From positions 1-64,000 of the forward strand of contig CAKZJE010000020.1 of NCBI GenBank assembly GCA_936941155.1: DNA of 64,000 nt. The letters are read 5' to 3'. A program made the translations under genes and the position numbers. A model generated the notes under the pieces. The model worked only from the letters and a program-made list of their open reading frames with translations, made no database searches and was not told the DNA's origin. The stretch is from an uncultured Methylomonas sp. GTDB lineage: Bacteria; Pseudomonadota; Gammaproteobacteria; Methylococcales; Methylomonadaceae. Shown one piece after another: positions 46,606-55,245 of the stretch; within the stretch, counting starts at the first letter, position 1, and each line of letters opens with the position of its first letter.

Positions 46606-47106
46606 ATGCTCAACCAGCGTTTAACTGAGAAACAACGGCATTTTAATGCTGCCATGTATTCTTTTGGTTCTTTTCCAGCTCTTGCTATCAAACAGTTTTT
46701 GAATATTTTTTTCCCAAAACCACCAGAAGACGATGGCGATTTAACCTATCTTAGTGAATGGGAACGTGAAAAAGTGATTAACTTTGGCTTAACTGTCGAT
46801 AATTCCAGTCAAAATCATCATAAAAATCCAGATATTCATTTCAGTCGTTGGGATGTAGAAAAAGCAAAGTATTTTGACTTAGTGAAAAGTTCCCCTCAAA
46901 AAAATACTTATCGACACCAAGATACTATGGAACAGCAATTTTCTGTAGATCGCTTTCCACAAACGCCTTACACAAACATCGTCTCGCAACCTCCAAAACA
47001 TGAATTCAAGCCTGTCGCCAGCAAACCTGTTATTAACAAACCCGTTGCTCCAAAAAAAGCTGAACGCGAAATTGATGATTTTTTTAAAATCTTAGGCTAC
47101 GAATGA
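46606..47106 (+). CDS. Hypothetical protein
   Basis: 166 residues, no signal peptide. Hydrophilic, with a short hydrophobic segment near residues 18-40 ('SFGSFPALAIKQFLNIFFPK') and a Pro/Lys-rich C-terminal third ('FKPVASKPVINKPVAPKK') ending 'EIDDFFKILGYE'. AGAGGAA lies eight bases before the ATG. A nearer upstream ATG in another frame gives only a short peptide. I do not recognise a family. The C-terminal short acidic helix could bind a partner. A strong terminator follows. Confidence 0.6.
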   Translation: MLNQRLTEKQRHFNAAMYSFGSFPALAIKQFLNIFFPKPPEDDGDLTYLSEWEREKVINFGLTVDNSSQNHHKNPDIHFSRWDVEKAKYFDLVKSSPQKNTYRHQDTMEQQFSVDRFPQTPYTNIVSQPPKHEFKPVASKPVINKPVAPKKAEREIDDFFKILGYE

Positions 47107-47130
47107 TTGCCAGCTAATCATCTGCCAAAG

Positions 47131-47164
47131 AAAAAAAAGGGAGCATCAGCTCCCTTTTTTATTT
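47131..47164. terminator. Bidirectional terminator
   Basis: AAAAAAGGGAGC-atca-GCTCCCTTTTTT with A and T runs on either side, 25 bases after the hypothetical gene. Confidence 0.85.
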
Positions 47165-47165
47165 C

Positions 47166-47410
47166 TAAACCGCATCCATTCAGAAACACATATAGCTAAC
47201 GCACTTTAAATTGATTATAAAACCGTTCGCCCTGAGCTTGTCGAAGGGCTGATTGTGGTTCGACAAGCCCACCACGAACGTTATCATTTTATTGTACGTT
47301 AGCTATAGTTTTTTAAAATGGTTAGATGCTATGTAAACGTGTAGAGACGCAAAATATTGCGTCTCTACGGTTAAACAAAAAACTACGTTTCTCAAATTAG
47401 ATGAGGTTTA
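47166..47410. repeat. Inverted-repeat element E, interrupted copy
   Basis: Same element as 34719-34854 (ends AACCGCATCCATTCAGAAAC and AATTAGATGAGGTTTA) but split by element D at 47193-47305. Outside the insertion the two copies are almost identical. Confidence 0.85.
47193..47305. mobile_element. 113-bp MITE-like element D, first copy
   Basis: Begins TAGCTAACG and ends CGTTAGCTA; the inverted similarity runs imperfectly inwards (AAAACCGTTCGCCC with GTGGTGAACGTTATC type arms). TA is duplicated at 47191-47192 and 47306-47307. The uninterrupted site at 34747-34748 shows a single TA, which proves the boundaries. No open frame. A TA target suggests mobilisation by an IS630/Tc1-type transposase. 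Confidence 0.88.
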
Positions 47411-47436
47411 TGTTACAAATGAGATTCTGTCGTTTT

Positions 47437-47679
47437 CTATAAAAACAGAAACGCGAATAGAAAAATAAAGCTAATCGCCATAAGTACATAGCGCATCGCA
47501 TAAGGCAAGTCGCGCACCACAGGAATCATGTCAAACAACCCCAGTCCCATGCCGCCGTAGGCCTCTTTGTATGTTTTACGCGGATTTAAAGGTTCTCCGC
47601 ATTCAAGACATTGATTTGCTTGCCGTGAAACTTCCTGTTTGCACTTAGGGCACGTTTGTAATTCTGATGTATCAGTCAT
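47437..47679 (-). CDS. Zinc-ribbon membrane protein
   Basis: 80 residues. An N-terminal zinc ribbon, C-P-K-C ... C-L-E-C-G-E-P (residues 10-30), then a C-terminal membrane helix ('YVLMAISFIFLFAFLFL'). No catalytic domain. GGAAGGAA lies before the ATG. Small proteins with this layout are common and poorly understood. Confidence 0.75.
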   Translation of the reverse strand: MTDTSELQTCPKCKQEVSRQANQCLECGEPLNPRKTYKEAYGGMGLGLFDMIPVVRDLPYAMRYVLMAISFIFLFAFLFL

Positions 47680-48010
47680 GTTTTTTTCCTTCCTATTTTT
47701 AAGTTCATTCGACTTAACCCATACTGCTTAAGTTACTTTTCAGATAACTCATTGAAATATTATCATTTTTTTACCTGATTTTTTTGCAACAAATATAACA
47801 ATCATTTCCAATTAAGCTGAAAAAACAGCACTTAAAATTTATCTTGGGAAAAAATGATTGCTAATTCAGGATAGTACGCCAATTCAGATTTTAAACAAGT
47901 TAGGCGACTGACAATTTAACGATAGTGATGCGATATGCGCATTTGAGGGAAGTGCTTTTGGCACAATCTGAAAGTCTAATCTTGTTAAATGGCTTAACGT
48001 ATTGACTTAA
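47680..48010. other. Intergenic region without visible features
   Basis: About 330 AT-rich bases upstream of the zinc-ribbon gene and downstream of the tRNA. I see no gene, repeat or terminator. Confidence 0.4.
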
Positions 48011-48087
48011 TGGCGCGCCCGAGACGATTCGAACGTCCGACCACTGCCTTCGGAGGGCAGTACTCTATCCAACTGAGCTACGGGCGC
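48011..48087 (-). tRNA. tRNA-Arg (anticodon CCG)
   Basis: 77 nt on the minus strand. Acceptor GCGCCCG/CGGGCGC, D arm 'AGCTCAGTTGGATAGAGT', anticodon stem CTGCC/GGCAG around CTCCGAA (anticodon CCG), T arm GACG-TTCGAAT-CGTC. The 3' CCA is encoded. It reads the CGG codon. Confidence 0.95.
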
Positions 48088-48140
48088 GTAAGGTAAGCTG
48101 GGCATTTTAACTGATTACGGCAAAAGTTACGACAACATTG

Positions 48141-50180
48141 TTAGGAAATCTTTTGTTTATTTTCTCTCTCACGTTCACGTTGTGCTTTTTGAGCAGCAAA
48201 AAACTCTTGTCCTTTTTTTCTTGAAACTTCAGGGTCTAAAGGTTTTTTAGCAGCCCATTCTAATTCTTCTTCTGGCAGCTCGTTTAAAAACCGACTTGGT
48301 TCAGTCTCAGAAATATCGCCATACCGTTTGCGATGTGTGCAATAACTAAACGTGCAACTGCGCTGCGCTCGTGTAATGCCCACATAAGCCAACCGCCGCT
48401 CTTCTTCAATATTATCGCTTTCAATGCTGTTTTGATGCGGCAATAAATTTTCTTCCATACCAATCAAAAACACATGCGGAAATTCCAACCCTTTTGCGGC
48501 ATGTAACGTCATTAAACTCACCTGATCGCCCGCTTCCGCTTCTTCATTGCGTTCCAAAATATCCATCAGCATTACTTTTGAAACCACTTCTGAAAGCGGC
48601 GCGTCCGGCTCACCGCCTTCGTTTTTGCCAATGCGTTTTAACCACTCCACCAAATCCGTGACGTTTTTCAATTGCCGTTTTGCCGCATCGGGAGTTTTCG
48701 CATTTTCTTTCAACCATTGTTCATAACCGATTTGCGCAATCGCATGATCAATCACCGCAAAACTATCACCGCGCTCGATTTTATCCGCTGTATCCACCGT
48801 CCATTCACAAAACCGCTTTAATCGTTGCACGGCTTTTTCGGGCAATTTTTGCGTCAAGCCCATTTCAAAACAGGCTGAAAACAAACTGATATGCCGTTCA
48901 TTCGCATACGCGCCCAGTGTTTCCAAAGTTGTAGGGCCAATTTCACGACGCGGGGTATTCACCACGCGCAAAAATGCCGCGTCATCATCATTATTCACAA
49001 ACAAACGCAAATAACCGAGTACGTCCTTGATTTCGCTATAAGAAAAAAACGAAGTGCTGCCACTGATAAAATACGGAATATTGTTTTCCCGCAAACAACT
49101 TTCAAACAAGCGCGATTGATGATTGCCGCGATACAAAATCGCATAATCGCTGTAACGATTGCCGTGTTTAAATTTGTGGTGAATTAATTCTGAAACAATC
49201 TGTTGCGCCTCGGTCAATTCGTCTTTGTGCATTAACACCCGCAACGGGTCGCCGTAACCTAAACTGCTCCATAATTTTTTTTCATACACATGCGGATTAT
49301 TGGCGATTAAGTGATTAGCAACTTTTAAAATTCGCCCCATCGAGCGATAATTTTGTTCTAGTTTAATCACTTGCAAACGCGGGTAATCGCGTTGCAATTG
49401 CGATAAATTTTCTGCACTCGCGCCGCGCCACGCATAAATGGACTGGTCATCATCACCGACCACCGTAAATTTGCCTAAACTGCCGACTAACAGCCGCAAT
49501 AAGTGATATTGCGTGACGTTGGTATCTTGATATTCATCCACCAATAAATAACGAATCCGATTTTGCCATTTTTGCAAAGTTTCTGGCGATTGTTGAAACA
49601 CTTGCACGGGTAGCAGAATTAAATCATCAAAATCCGCCGCGTTATAGGCTTTTAACTGGCGATTGTAATAGCCATATAACACTGCCGCGCTGTATTGTTC
49701 TTTGGTCGCGCTGCTCAGGGCTTGTTCCGACGTGACAAAGGCATTTTTCCATTGTCCAATTTGCGTGTTATAAAAATCCACTTCATCAATATCGTAATCG
49801 TTTACGCTGTGCGAAATTAAACTTTTCAGCAAATTTCGTTTGTCTGATTCATCAAATAAAGTGATGCCGGCTTTGTAGCCTAAAATTTTGTGTTCTTTGC
49901 GTAAAATTTCCAGCCCTAAAGAATGAAAAGTGGAAACACGCAGCCCGCGACTTTCTTGCCCGTCTAATAGTTTTTCGACTCGCGATTTCATTTCACGCGC
50001 GGCTTTATTGGTGAACGTCAGCGCGGCAATATTACGCGCTGCCACGCCGTGTTTAACTAAATAAGCAATTTTTTCGGTAATCACCCGCGTTTTGCCACTG
50101 CCCGCTCCGGCAAGGACTAATAATGGCACATCGGTGGTTTTAACGGCGGCGAGTTGTTCTGGGTTTAACTTTGATGACAT
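48141..50180 (-). CDS. rep: ATP-dependent DNA helicase Rep
   Basis: 679 residues, a superfamily 1A 3'-5' helicase. It has Q motif 'LNPEQLAAV', Walker A 'LAGAGSGKTRVI', motif II 'LLVDEYQDTN', 'VGDDDQSIYAWRGA', 'RIEQNYR'-type motif IV ('LEQNYRSMGRILK') and motif V/VI ('MTLHAAKGLEFPHVF', 'YVGITRAQ'). The length and the 'EYQDTN' box favour Rep over UvrD. It displaces proteins ahead of the replication fork. It stands alone. Confidence 0.93.
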   Translation of the reverse strand: MSSKLNPEQLAAVKTTDVPLLVLAGAGSGKTRVITEKIAYLVKHGVAARNIAALTFTNKAAREMKSRVEKLLDGQESRGLRVSTFHSLGLEILRKEHKILGYKAGITLFDESDKRNLLKSLISHSVNDYDIDEVDFYNTQIGQWKNAFVTSEQALSSATKEQYSAAVLYGYYNRQLKAYNAADFDDLILLPVQVFQQSPETLQKWQNRIRYLLVDEYQDTNVTQYHLLRLLVGSLGKFTVVGDDDQSIYAWRGASAENLSQLQRDYPRLQVIKLEQNYRSMGRILKVANHLIANNPHVYEKKLWSSLGYGDPLRVLMHKDELTEAQQIVSELIHHKFKHGNRYSDYAILYRGNHQSRLFESCLRENNIPYFISGSTSFFSYSEIKDVLGYLRLFVNNDDDAAFLRVVNTPRREIGPTTLETLGAYANERHISLFSACFEMGLTQKLPEKAVQRLKRFCEWTVDTADKIERGDSFAVIDHAIAQIGYEQWLKENAKTPDAAKRQLKNVTDLVEWLKRIGKNEGGEPDAPLSEVVSKVMLMDILERNEEAEAGDQVSLMTLHAAKGLEFPHVFLIGMEENLLPHQNSIESDNIEEERRLAYVGITRAQRSCTFSYCTHRKRYGDISETEPSRFLNELPEEELEWAAKKPLDPEVSRKKGQEFFAAQKAQRERERENKQKIS

Positions 50181-50193
50181 GACAGTCTTTACT

Positions 50194-50271
50194 GTAGGGC
50201 GGGCACGTTGTTATGCCCTCTAACAAATCTAACAGATGAAAAAGGTGGGCAAAAAAGCGTGCCCACCCTAC
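50194..50271. repeat. Palindromic repeat with GTAGGGCGGGCACG ends
   Basis: 78 bases whose ends GTAGGGCGGGCACG and CGTGCCCACCCTAC pair imperfectly. It lies between rep and the PBP4-like gene, both on the minus strand. Confidence 0.65.
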
Positions 50272-50280
50272 GATGATTGA

Positions 50281-51489
50281 TTAGGATCTTAAACTAAGCA
50301 ATTCTTCGGCTAATTCTTTTCTAAAATTGCCTTGCACAGGTTGATTAATAAACAACGCGAAGGGCACCCAATGTTGCGCTTTACGCAAATACCCTGCGTA
50401 ACTACTTACGCCCGTTAAAGTACCGGTTTTCGCTAAAATATTGCCACCTTGTGAGTTCAATAAATCTTTATAAGGTGCAAATTCTTGTAAAACTTGCAAA
50501 AGCTGATGCGCAGATAATTGATTTTTATACGATAGTCCTGAGCCTTCGTAAAAAATCCGTTGATTCCATCCAAACAACAGCCTGATTTTTTCCGCTGCCG
50601 CTTGTTGCGATTTACTAATCGTAGCCGGTGCGCCATAGCGTTCCGCGCCCATCATTAAAAACAATTGGTTCGCGGTGAAATTATTGGAATGCTCCAACAT
50701 TTCTGCAACTACTTGGCTTAAGGTATGGCTATTTTGATGACGATAAAAAGGAGTTTTTAATGTGTGCAGATGTCCTGTGGCAATTAATTTCGATGTTTTA
50801 ACGCCTTGCTGCTGCAATTTTGCTCTTAAAACCTCCGCAAAATAACGCCCGCTGTCCTGTTGTCTGCCTAAACTGATTTGATAATGCCCAGTGGGGAATC
50901 GTTTGCCGTGTATCTGCATCAACGGCGTTAGAGGCGTGTGCGCTTCTCCACTGTAAGTTGCTGATTTATTTCTAATAATTGACAGCGTATTAAAGTTCAC
51001 TGCTAACGCGCCGACTGGAGCGTCGTAAGTATTGATAGTGTTTGAATTTCCATCTATTTTAATATTGGAAGCAAAATAATGATCGTCCACCACCACGCCT
51101 GCAACATAACACAAACCTCGGTCTCGCAGATTTCGGGCAATGTAGCCCATTTCTTCTGAAGAAATAAAAGGATCACCTAAGCCTTTGACCCACAAAATAT
51201 TTTTTTCATCCACATAAAAATCAGTCTCAAAACGATGATCCGGTGACCAGGTTTTAAACGCTAATAACGCAGTAAAAACTTTCAACGTAGATGCAGGCAC
51301 CATCGGTTTATCTTCACGCACACTGTGCAATGGGTCGCCTGCAATTGCCAAACTCGCATTCGGCATGTGTTCTAATATCGCAAAGGAATTATAAGCCGCC
51401 GCTGAAACCGAATAACAAACACAGCAACAGGCAAACACAATCCCAGCCAGTGTTTTTGAATTTTTTTTAGCTATTTTTAAGCTCATCAT
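50281..51489 (-). CDS. dacB: D-alanyl-D-alanine carboxypeptidase/endopeptidase, PBP4 family
   Basis: 402 residues (S13 family). Signal peptide 1-31. Active-site motifs: S-x-x-K at Ser67-Lys70 ('VPASTLKVFTALLAF'), S-x-N at Ser268-Asn270 ('LEHSNNFTAN'), and K-T-G at 354-356 ('LAKTGTLTGVSSYAGYL'). It cuts cross-links or terminal D-Ala in peptidoglycan in the periplasm. Shorter than E. coli PBP4, consistent with a reduced inserted domain. The start overlaps the upstream kinase fragment by 23 bases, suggesting co-transcription. Confidence 0.85.
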   Translation of the reverse strand: MMSLKIAKKNSKTLAGIVFACCCVCYSVSAAAYNSFAILEHMPNASLAIAGDPLHSVREDKPMVPASTLKVFTALLAFKTWSPDHRFETDFYVDEKNILWVKGLGDPFISSEEMGYIARNLRDRGLCYVAGVVVDDHYFASNIKIDGNSNTINTYDAPVGALAVNFNTLSIIRNKSATYSGEAHTPLTPLMQIHGKRFPTGHYQISLGRQQDSGRYFAEVLRAKLQQQGVKTSKLIATGHLHTLKTPFYRHQNSHTLSQVVAEMLEHSNNFTANQLFLMMGAERYGAPATISKSQQAAAEKIRLLFGWNQRIFYEGSGLSYKNQLSAHQLLQVLQEFAPYKDLLNSQGGNILAKTGTLTGVSSYAGYLRKAQHWVPFALFINQPVQGNFRKELAEELLSLRS

Positions 51490-52039
51490 AACTAGTATCT
51501 GGTTCTATGGATGATATGACACATTCATCTGGCAATAAAATGCTAACAGACGCGCCGTAAGGTGGTTGATTGCTGATTTTTATTGTACCACCTAAGTAGT
51601 GTACAAATTTTTCTGTCATCGCTAAGCCTAAATCGCTGCCAGTTTCAGCGGAAGTCTGTAAGGATGAAATACCGTTTTTTAATAGCTCATTGGAAAAACC
51701 TTTCCCATTATCAAGCACTTGAATTGATAATCCTAATTCAACTTTATCAACATAAATACAAATACGTCCGCCTGCTTTCTGTTCTAAAGCTTGTGCGGCG
51801 TTTAAAACTAAATTTAATACCGCCTGTCGCAAGGTGTTTTCAGGTAAATGCACGATAAAAGGTTGTGATGCTTGTACTTCTAAACGAATTGTTTTGGCAA
51901 TTTGGCAACGAATTAAACTGATTAAATCACACATCAATAACACGACATCAAAATCGGTTGCCATTTCGGGCTTTTCCAAGTTTGGGTCTTGAATATCATT
52001 GAGCAAATGGGTCAAGCGTTTTAGTTCTAAACTAATCAT
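51467..52039 (-). CDS. Histidine-kinase C-terminal fragment (HATPase only)
   Basis: 190 residues. It starts inside what would be the second helix of a dimerisation domain ('LKRLTHLLNDIQDPNLEKPE') and goes directly into an HATPase domain: 'LRQAVLNLVLNAAQALEQ' (N box), 'VLDNGKGF' (G1) and 'GSDLGLAMTEKFVHYLGGTI' (G2). The phosphorylated His and sensor domains are missing. There is a stop just upstream in frame. It may be a truncated kinase or a stand-alone ATPase module. It overlaps the PBP4-like gene. Confidence 0.7.
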   Translation of the reverse strand: MISLELKRLTHLLNDIQDPNLEKPEMATDFDVVLLMCDLISLIRCQIAKTIRLEVQASQPFIVHLPENTLRQAVLNLVLNAAQALEQKAGGRICIYVDKVELGLSIQVLDNGKGFSNELLKNGISSLQTSAETGSDLGLAMTEKFVHYLGGTIKISNQPPYGASVSILLPDECVISSIEPDTSYDELKNS

Positions 52040-52300
52040 CTCTAATCTTTCCTATTGTAATGGTACATCAATTCCGCTTGTGAGATTAAATGACTAAGAC
52101 TAGGCTTAAAAGCGAAAGTTACAAGGTAAAGAGGCAGTTTTTTATCAATTGAAGGCTTTGCAGCATCTAGGGCGAGGGGATTTTCAGCAATAAAAGAAGA
52201 TCTATTGTTAGAGATTGGTTTAATGATTGCGGAAAGATTTATCCGATTTTTTTAAGGTCTAAAAGTTATCGAAGTGAATGCCAATTCCTTCAATATTCTT

Positions 52301-52342
52301 GAAAATTTTTCAAGATGACCAGTCGTCTTAAAAAATTTCGCG
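52301..52342. repeat. Dispersed palindrome, family B
   Basis: GAAAATTTTTCAAGATGACC followed by AGTCGTCTTAAAAAATTTCG. One mismatch in the core compared with other copies. Confidence 0.7.
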
Positions 52343-52403
52343 ATAACTTATTTGTGAAATTAGCGTGAGTACAGAATGAAGTTTAAATAGCAGGAGTTTT
52401 TTA

Positions 52404-52437
52404 AGACCTGTCAGGTTTTAAAAACCTGACAGGTCTT
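52404..52437. terminator. Family C-like palindrome, probable terminator
   Basis: AGACCTGTCAGGTTTT and AAAACCTGACAGGTCT, a nearly perfect hairpin just after the end of the minus-strand DUF2892 gene. Confidence 0.55.
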
Positions 52438-52451
52438 GGCACAGAGAGATG

Positions 52452-52652
52452 TTAAAACGCGCAGCCGGATTGAACGCCAAATTTTTTCAAAATCAAAGCC
52501 AGCGGGCAAAACCCCGTAAAAGCCGATTGAAATAAATTTGCCCCGACAAACGTGGTAAACCATAACCAGTTTGGTGAGTGAAAATGGGCAAGTGCTAAAC
52601 TGAGTAGAATGAAACTGCCTGCAACTGCAAACACAATGCGATCTATTGTCAT
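52452..52652 (-). CDS. YgaP-like DUF2892 membrane protein
   Basis: 66 residues with two membrane segments and the DUF2892 pattern ('[20 protein letters not shown]', '[20 protein letters not shown]', 'LKKFGV'). The C-P in 'GFCPL' is typical. It starts ten bases after the sulfide:quinone oxidoreductase gene and has GGAG before the ATG, so they form an operon. YgaP-type membrane domains are often fused to, or beside, sulfur-transfer enzymes, which fits sulfide metabolism. Confidence 0.85.
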   Translation of the reverse strand: MTIDRIVFAVAGSFILLSLALAHFHSPNWLWFTTFVGANLFQSAFTGFCPLALILKKFGVQSGCAF

Positions 52653-52662
52653 GGCAAATCTC

Positions 52663-53937
52663 CTATTTCAACCGCACCACGCCGAGCATTTTCAAAATGG
52701 CTTTTTCATAAAAAGGCTCACTGATGCCTTTGCGAACTTTGCGAATAAAATATTTTTCAAACACGATTTTCGCAACATGCACCCAACGACCTGATGATGA
52801 CCAAGTGACGTTGCGCGGTGGAATTTGTGGTTTTGCCAAAAATGCCACACCACTATCGCCAAAATCTGCCAAACATAACGCATTCCAAGTTGCGTTTTCA
52901 CAAGGTTCTTTGCCTTCCAGTTCCAGCGCGATATTGTGTGCTGTTGCTGTCACCATTGACTCAATCATATAACCAGTTTTCGGTGCGCCAACCGGTAACG
53001 GCGTTTTTTCCACAGGTGGAATGGCAATACAAACCCCCACCGCATAAATATTTTTAAACGTTGGGTTGCGTTGATGTTGATCGACAATCACAAAGCCGCG
53101 TGGATTCACCAAGCCGGCCACATCCACATGACGCACCGCATCCACCCCCGTGAAAGCTGGCAACATCATGGAATGTTTAAAAGGCAATTCATGTTTTTTC
53201 TTATCTTTACCGTCGTCATCCACTTCAGTCACAAACATCATGCCTGCTTCAACTTTGTCGACTTTCGCATTCGTAATCCATTTAACGCTTTTATCACGCA
53301 ATGCACTTTCTAACATCCCTTTTGTGTCGCCCACGCCGCCTAAACCTAAATGTCCGATATACGGCTCAGCGGTTACAAACGTCATCGGCACTTTGTCGCG
53401 TATTTTGCGATTGCGCAATTCTGTTTCCAAAATCATTAAATATTCATACGCAGGCCCATAACACGACGCGCCTTGCACCGCACCGACCACGATAGGGCCA
53501 GGGTTTTCCATGAATTTGTCCCAATCTTTTGCTGCAACTGCCGCATGGTCAACATGGCAAACGGATTCGGTGAAACCATCAGGCCCCAAACCTTCAATTT
53601 CATCAAAGGCTAAACGCGGCCCTGTTGCGACAATTAAAAAGTCATAATCAACGCTTGTGCCGTCAGCAAGATGCACTTTATTCGCAGGTGGATCAATTTT
53701 TTGTGCAGCTTTTTGAATAAATTCAATGCCTTTTTTTGCCATCACCGGCGCAAGTTCCACTTTCAAATCTTCAGGTTTACGCCAACCGACTGGAACCCAA
53801 GGATTTGATGGCACAAAGTGAAAAGTTGCTGAGTCAGAAATAACAGTGACTTGATGAGCTTTGCCCACGATTTCTTTCATTTCATAAGCCATAGGAACGC
53901 CGCCAATTCCCGCGCCTAAAATTACGATTCTAGCCAT
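52663..53937 (-). CDS. sqr: Sulfide:quinone oxidoreductase, type I-like
   Basis: 424 residues. FAD-binding '[16 protein letters not shown]' at the N-terminus. The three redox cysteines are present: Cys127 ('ESVCHVDHA'), Cys159 ('[11 protein letters not shown]') and Cys355 ('NALCLADFG'), equivalent to those of Acidithiobacillus SQR. '[12 protein letters not shown]', 'ATGPRLAF' and the C-terminal '[20 protein letters not shown]' with a short amphipathic end agree with that enzyme. It oxidises sulfide to polysulfide at the membrane and reduces quinone. GAGGA precedes the start. The best evidence here that the organism oxidises sulfide. Confidence 0.93.
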   Translation of the reverse strand: MARIVILGAGIGGVPMAYEMKEIVGKAHQVTVISDSATFHFVPSNPWVPVGWRKPEDLKVELAPVMAKKGIEFIQKAAQKIDPPANKVHLADGTSVDYDFLIVATGPRLAFDEIEGLGPDGFTESVCHVDHAAVAAKDWDKFMENPGPIVVGAVQGASCYGPAYEYLMILETELRNRKIRDKVPMTFVTAEPYIGHLGLGGVGDTKGMLESALRDKSVKWITNAKVDKVEAGMMFVTEVDDDGKDKKKHELPFKHSMMLPAFTGVDAVRHVDVAGLVNPRGFVIVDQHQRNPTFKNIYAVGVCIAIPPVEKTPLPVGAPKTGYMIESMVTATAHNIALELEGKEPCENATWNALCLADFGDSGVAFLAKPQIPPRNVTWSSSGRWVHVAKIVFEKYFIRKVRKGISEPFYEKAILKMLGVVRLK

Positions 53938-54250
53938 GTGTATGTCCTCATAAGATATTAAAAGAGTTAGTTTTTTTTATTCTAATTACTAAGTGTGAAG
54001 ATAGATGCACTTAGTATATTAGCGTTTTCTAAAATAGACAATCATTAAATTTCCCAGACTTTTTAAAGGGTTAAAAATTTATTCCCGCAACGCAGAAACT
54101 TATTATAGACTTAGGAAAATTTGCACTTTGTCAGGTTGATATTTAGAAATAAGGCATTATTTGTATAAACAACTGCTGTTTTATCTGTGTGATTTCCTAA
54201 GCAACTACAAGCAAAAAAACTTAAATTACCCGCAACTACCAGGAGAATCT
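53938..54250. other. Divergent intergenic region sqr / Cys-rich gene
   Basis: About 310 AT-rich bases, no repeat-family member and no gene. It must carry the promoter of the sqr operon. Confidence 0.4.
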
Positions 54251-54457
54251 ATGAAGTTTACCCCGTGTCAAGATCAATGCACTTATGAAGGCACTCATTG
54301 CGAAGGCTGTGGACGCTCACATCAAGAAATTTCAGACAACAAACGCTTAGTGATGTCTGTGGTTGGTTTTATCAAAAACCACAACTACGAAAACGCCGAT
54401 TTGTTTATGGAAGTGATGAGTAAAAGTGTTTTGAAAAAAGTTCCAAAAACGGCTTAA
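54251..54457 (+). CDS. Small Cys-rich protein (DUF1289-like)
   Basis: 68 residues. The N-terminal half has four or five Cys in 'CQDQCTYEGTHCEGCGRSHQ', a pattern like the DUF1289 iron-sulfur/zinc proteins (C-x3-C-x6-C-x2-C-x-R-x-x-x-E-I). The rest is helical. AGGAG precedes the ATG; longer in-frame readings upstream lack this. It precedes a haemoglobin gene and may be part of the same unit. Divergent from sqr. Confidence 0.7.
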   Translation: MKFTPCQDQCTYEGTHCEGCGRSHQEISDNKRLVMSVVGFIKNHNYENADLFMEVMSKSVLKKVPKTA

Positions 54458-54545
54458 TGCCAGAAGGAAAGTATCAACGAATGGATTTATGCTTTACCGC
54501 TCCACTTTACACAAGCAATCAGCTGCCGATTTCAGGCAGAGTACG

Positions 54546-54583
54546 AACAGATAATAGGCTTTGATAAAAAACTGTTATCTGTT
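54546..54583 (+). terminator. Inverted repeat between the Cys-rich and globin genes
   Basis: Arms AACAGATAA (54546-54554) and TTATCTGTT (54575-54583) around a 20-base loop, followed by TTTT. It could be a weak terminator of the Cys-rich gene or an operator of the globin gene. Confidence 0.4.
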
Positions 54584-54635
54584 TTCGCTTAAATTGACAG
54601 CCTCACAACAACAATAATGCAAACGAGGAAGTAAC

Positions 54636-55139
54636 ATGAGCAACATTAATCCCACTTTATTTCAACGCTTAGGCGGTGCAGCCGCTATCAGCACCATCGT
54701 CGATAAGTTTTATGAAAACATGCAAGATGATTATCGACTGAATCGTTTTTTTAATAGCACAGGACAAGAAGAACAAATTGCCGAGTTAAAAAAACTCATC
54801 ATTGCTTTATTAGGCGGCACAACGCACTCTGAAGAAGAAATGACTGAAATTCTTAATTCGTTTTTTCTGACCGCATTTGCCCGAAAAACCTCGAAAAGCC
54901 TTGTTTCTGGTTCAGATTGGGACTTTTTTAGTTACATCATTGCGCAAAACCAACCTAGCACTAAATATGTGTGTGATAGCCATAGTCATCTGTTGAAATT
55001 TATGCCGGATGATGCCAATTATGATGCACTGATGGAAGAATTATCGTTGGCACTGAAACAATTAAACATAGAAGATTCCTTAGCCAGTGAAGTGTTGCAA
55101 GTGGCAGAATCTGGCAGAGATCTGGTTTTAGGCAAATAA
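54636..55139 (+). CDS. Truncated haemoglobin, group I-like, with an insertion
   Basis: 167 residues. The opening 'TLFQRLGGAAAISTIVDKFY' and 'RLNRFF' are truncated-globin marks. The proximal His should lie in 'CDSHSHLLKF' and the C-terminal 'DALMEELSLALKQLNIEDSL' completes the fold. Compared with group I globins (about 120 residues) there is an extra segment of about 40 residues between helices E and F ('HSEEEMTEILNSFFL...WDFFSYII'), which is unusual. Bound-gas chemistry (O2, NO or sulfide) is not determined. GAGGAAG lies before the ATG. Confidence 0.85.
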   Translation: MSNINPTLFQRLGGAAAISTIVDKFYENMQDDYRLNRFFNSTGQEEQIAELKKLIIALLGGTTHSEEEMTEILNSFFLTAFARKTSKSLVSGSDWDFFSYIIAQNQPSTKYVCDSHSHLLKFMPDDANYDALMEELSLALKQLNIEDSLASEVLQVAESGRDLVLGK

Positions 55140-55245
55140 CCCGCATTACCTTTTAACACACGCTATGTTTCGGAGTGCAGACATTTTTGTCGCGCTCCAG
55201 TTTTTACAGCCTGTTTTCGCATTCATTCTGTTTAGGAGTTTTGTT

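Larger units (their letters stand above)
52040..52451. other. Intergenic region, about 410 bases, with two repeats
   Basis: Upstream of the kinase fragment, downstream of the DUF2892 gene. It holds a family B palindrome (52301-52342) and a family C-like palindrome (52404-52437). I looked for the missing N-terminal half of the kinase here and found no clear His-box motif. Confidence 0.5.
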
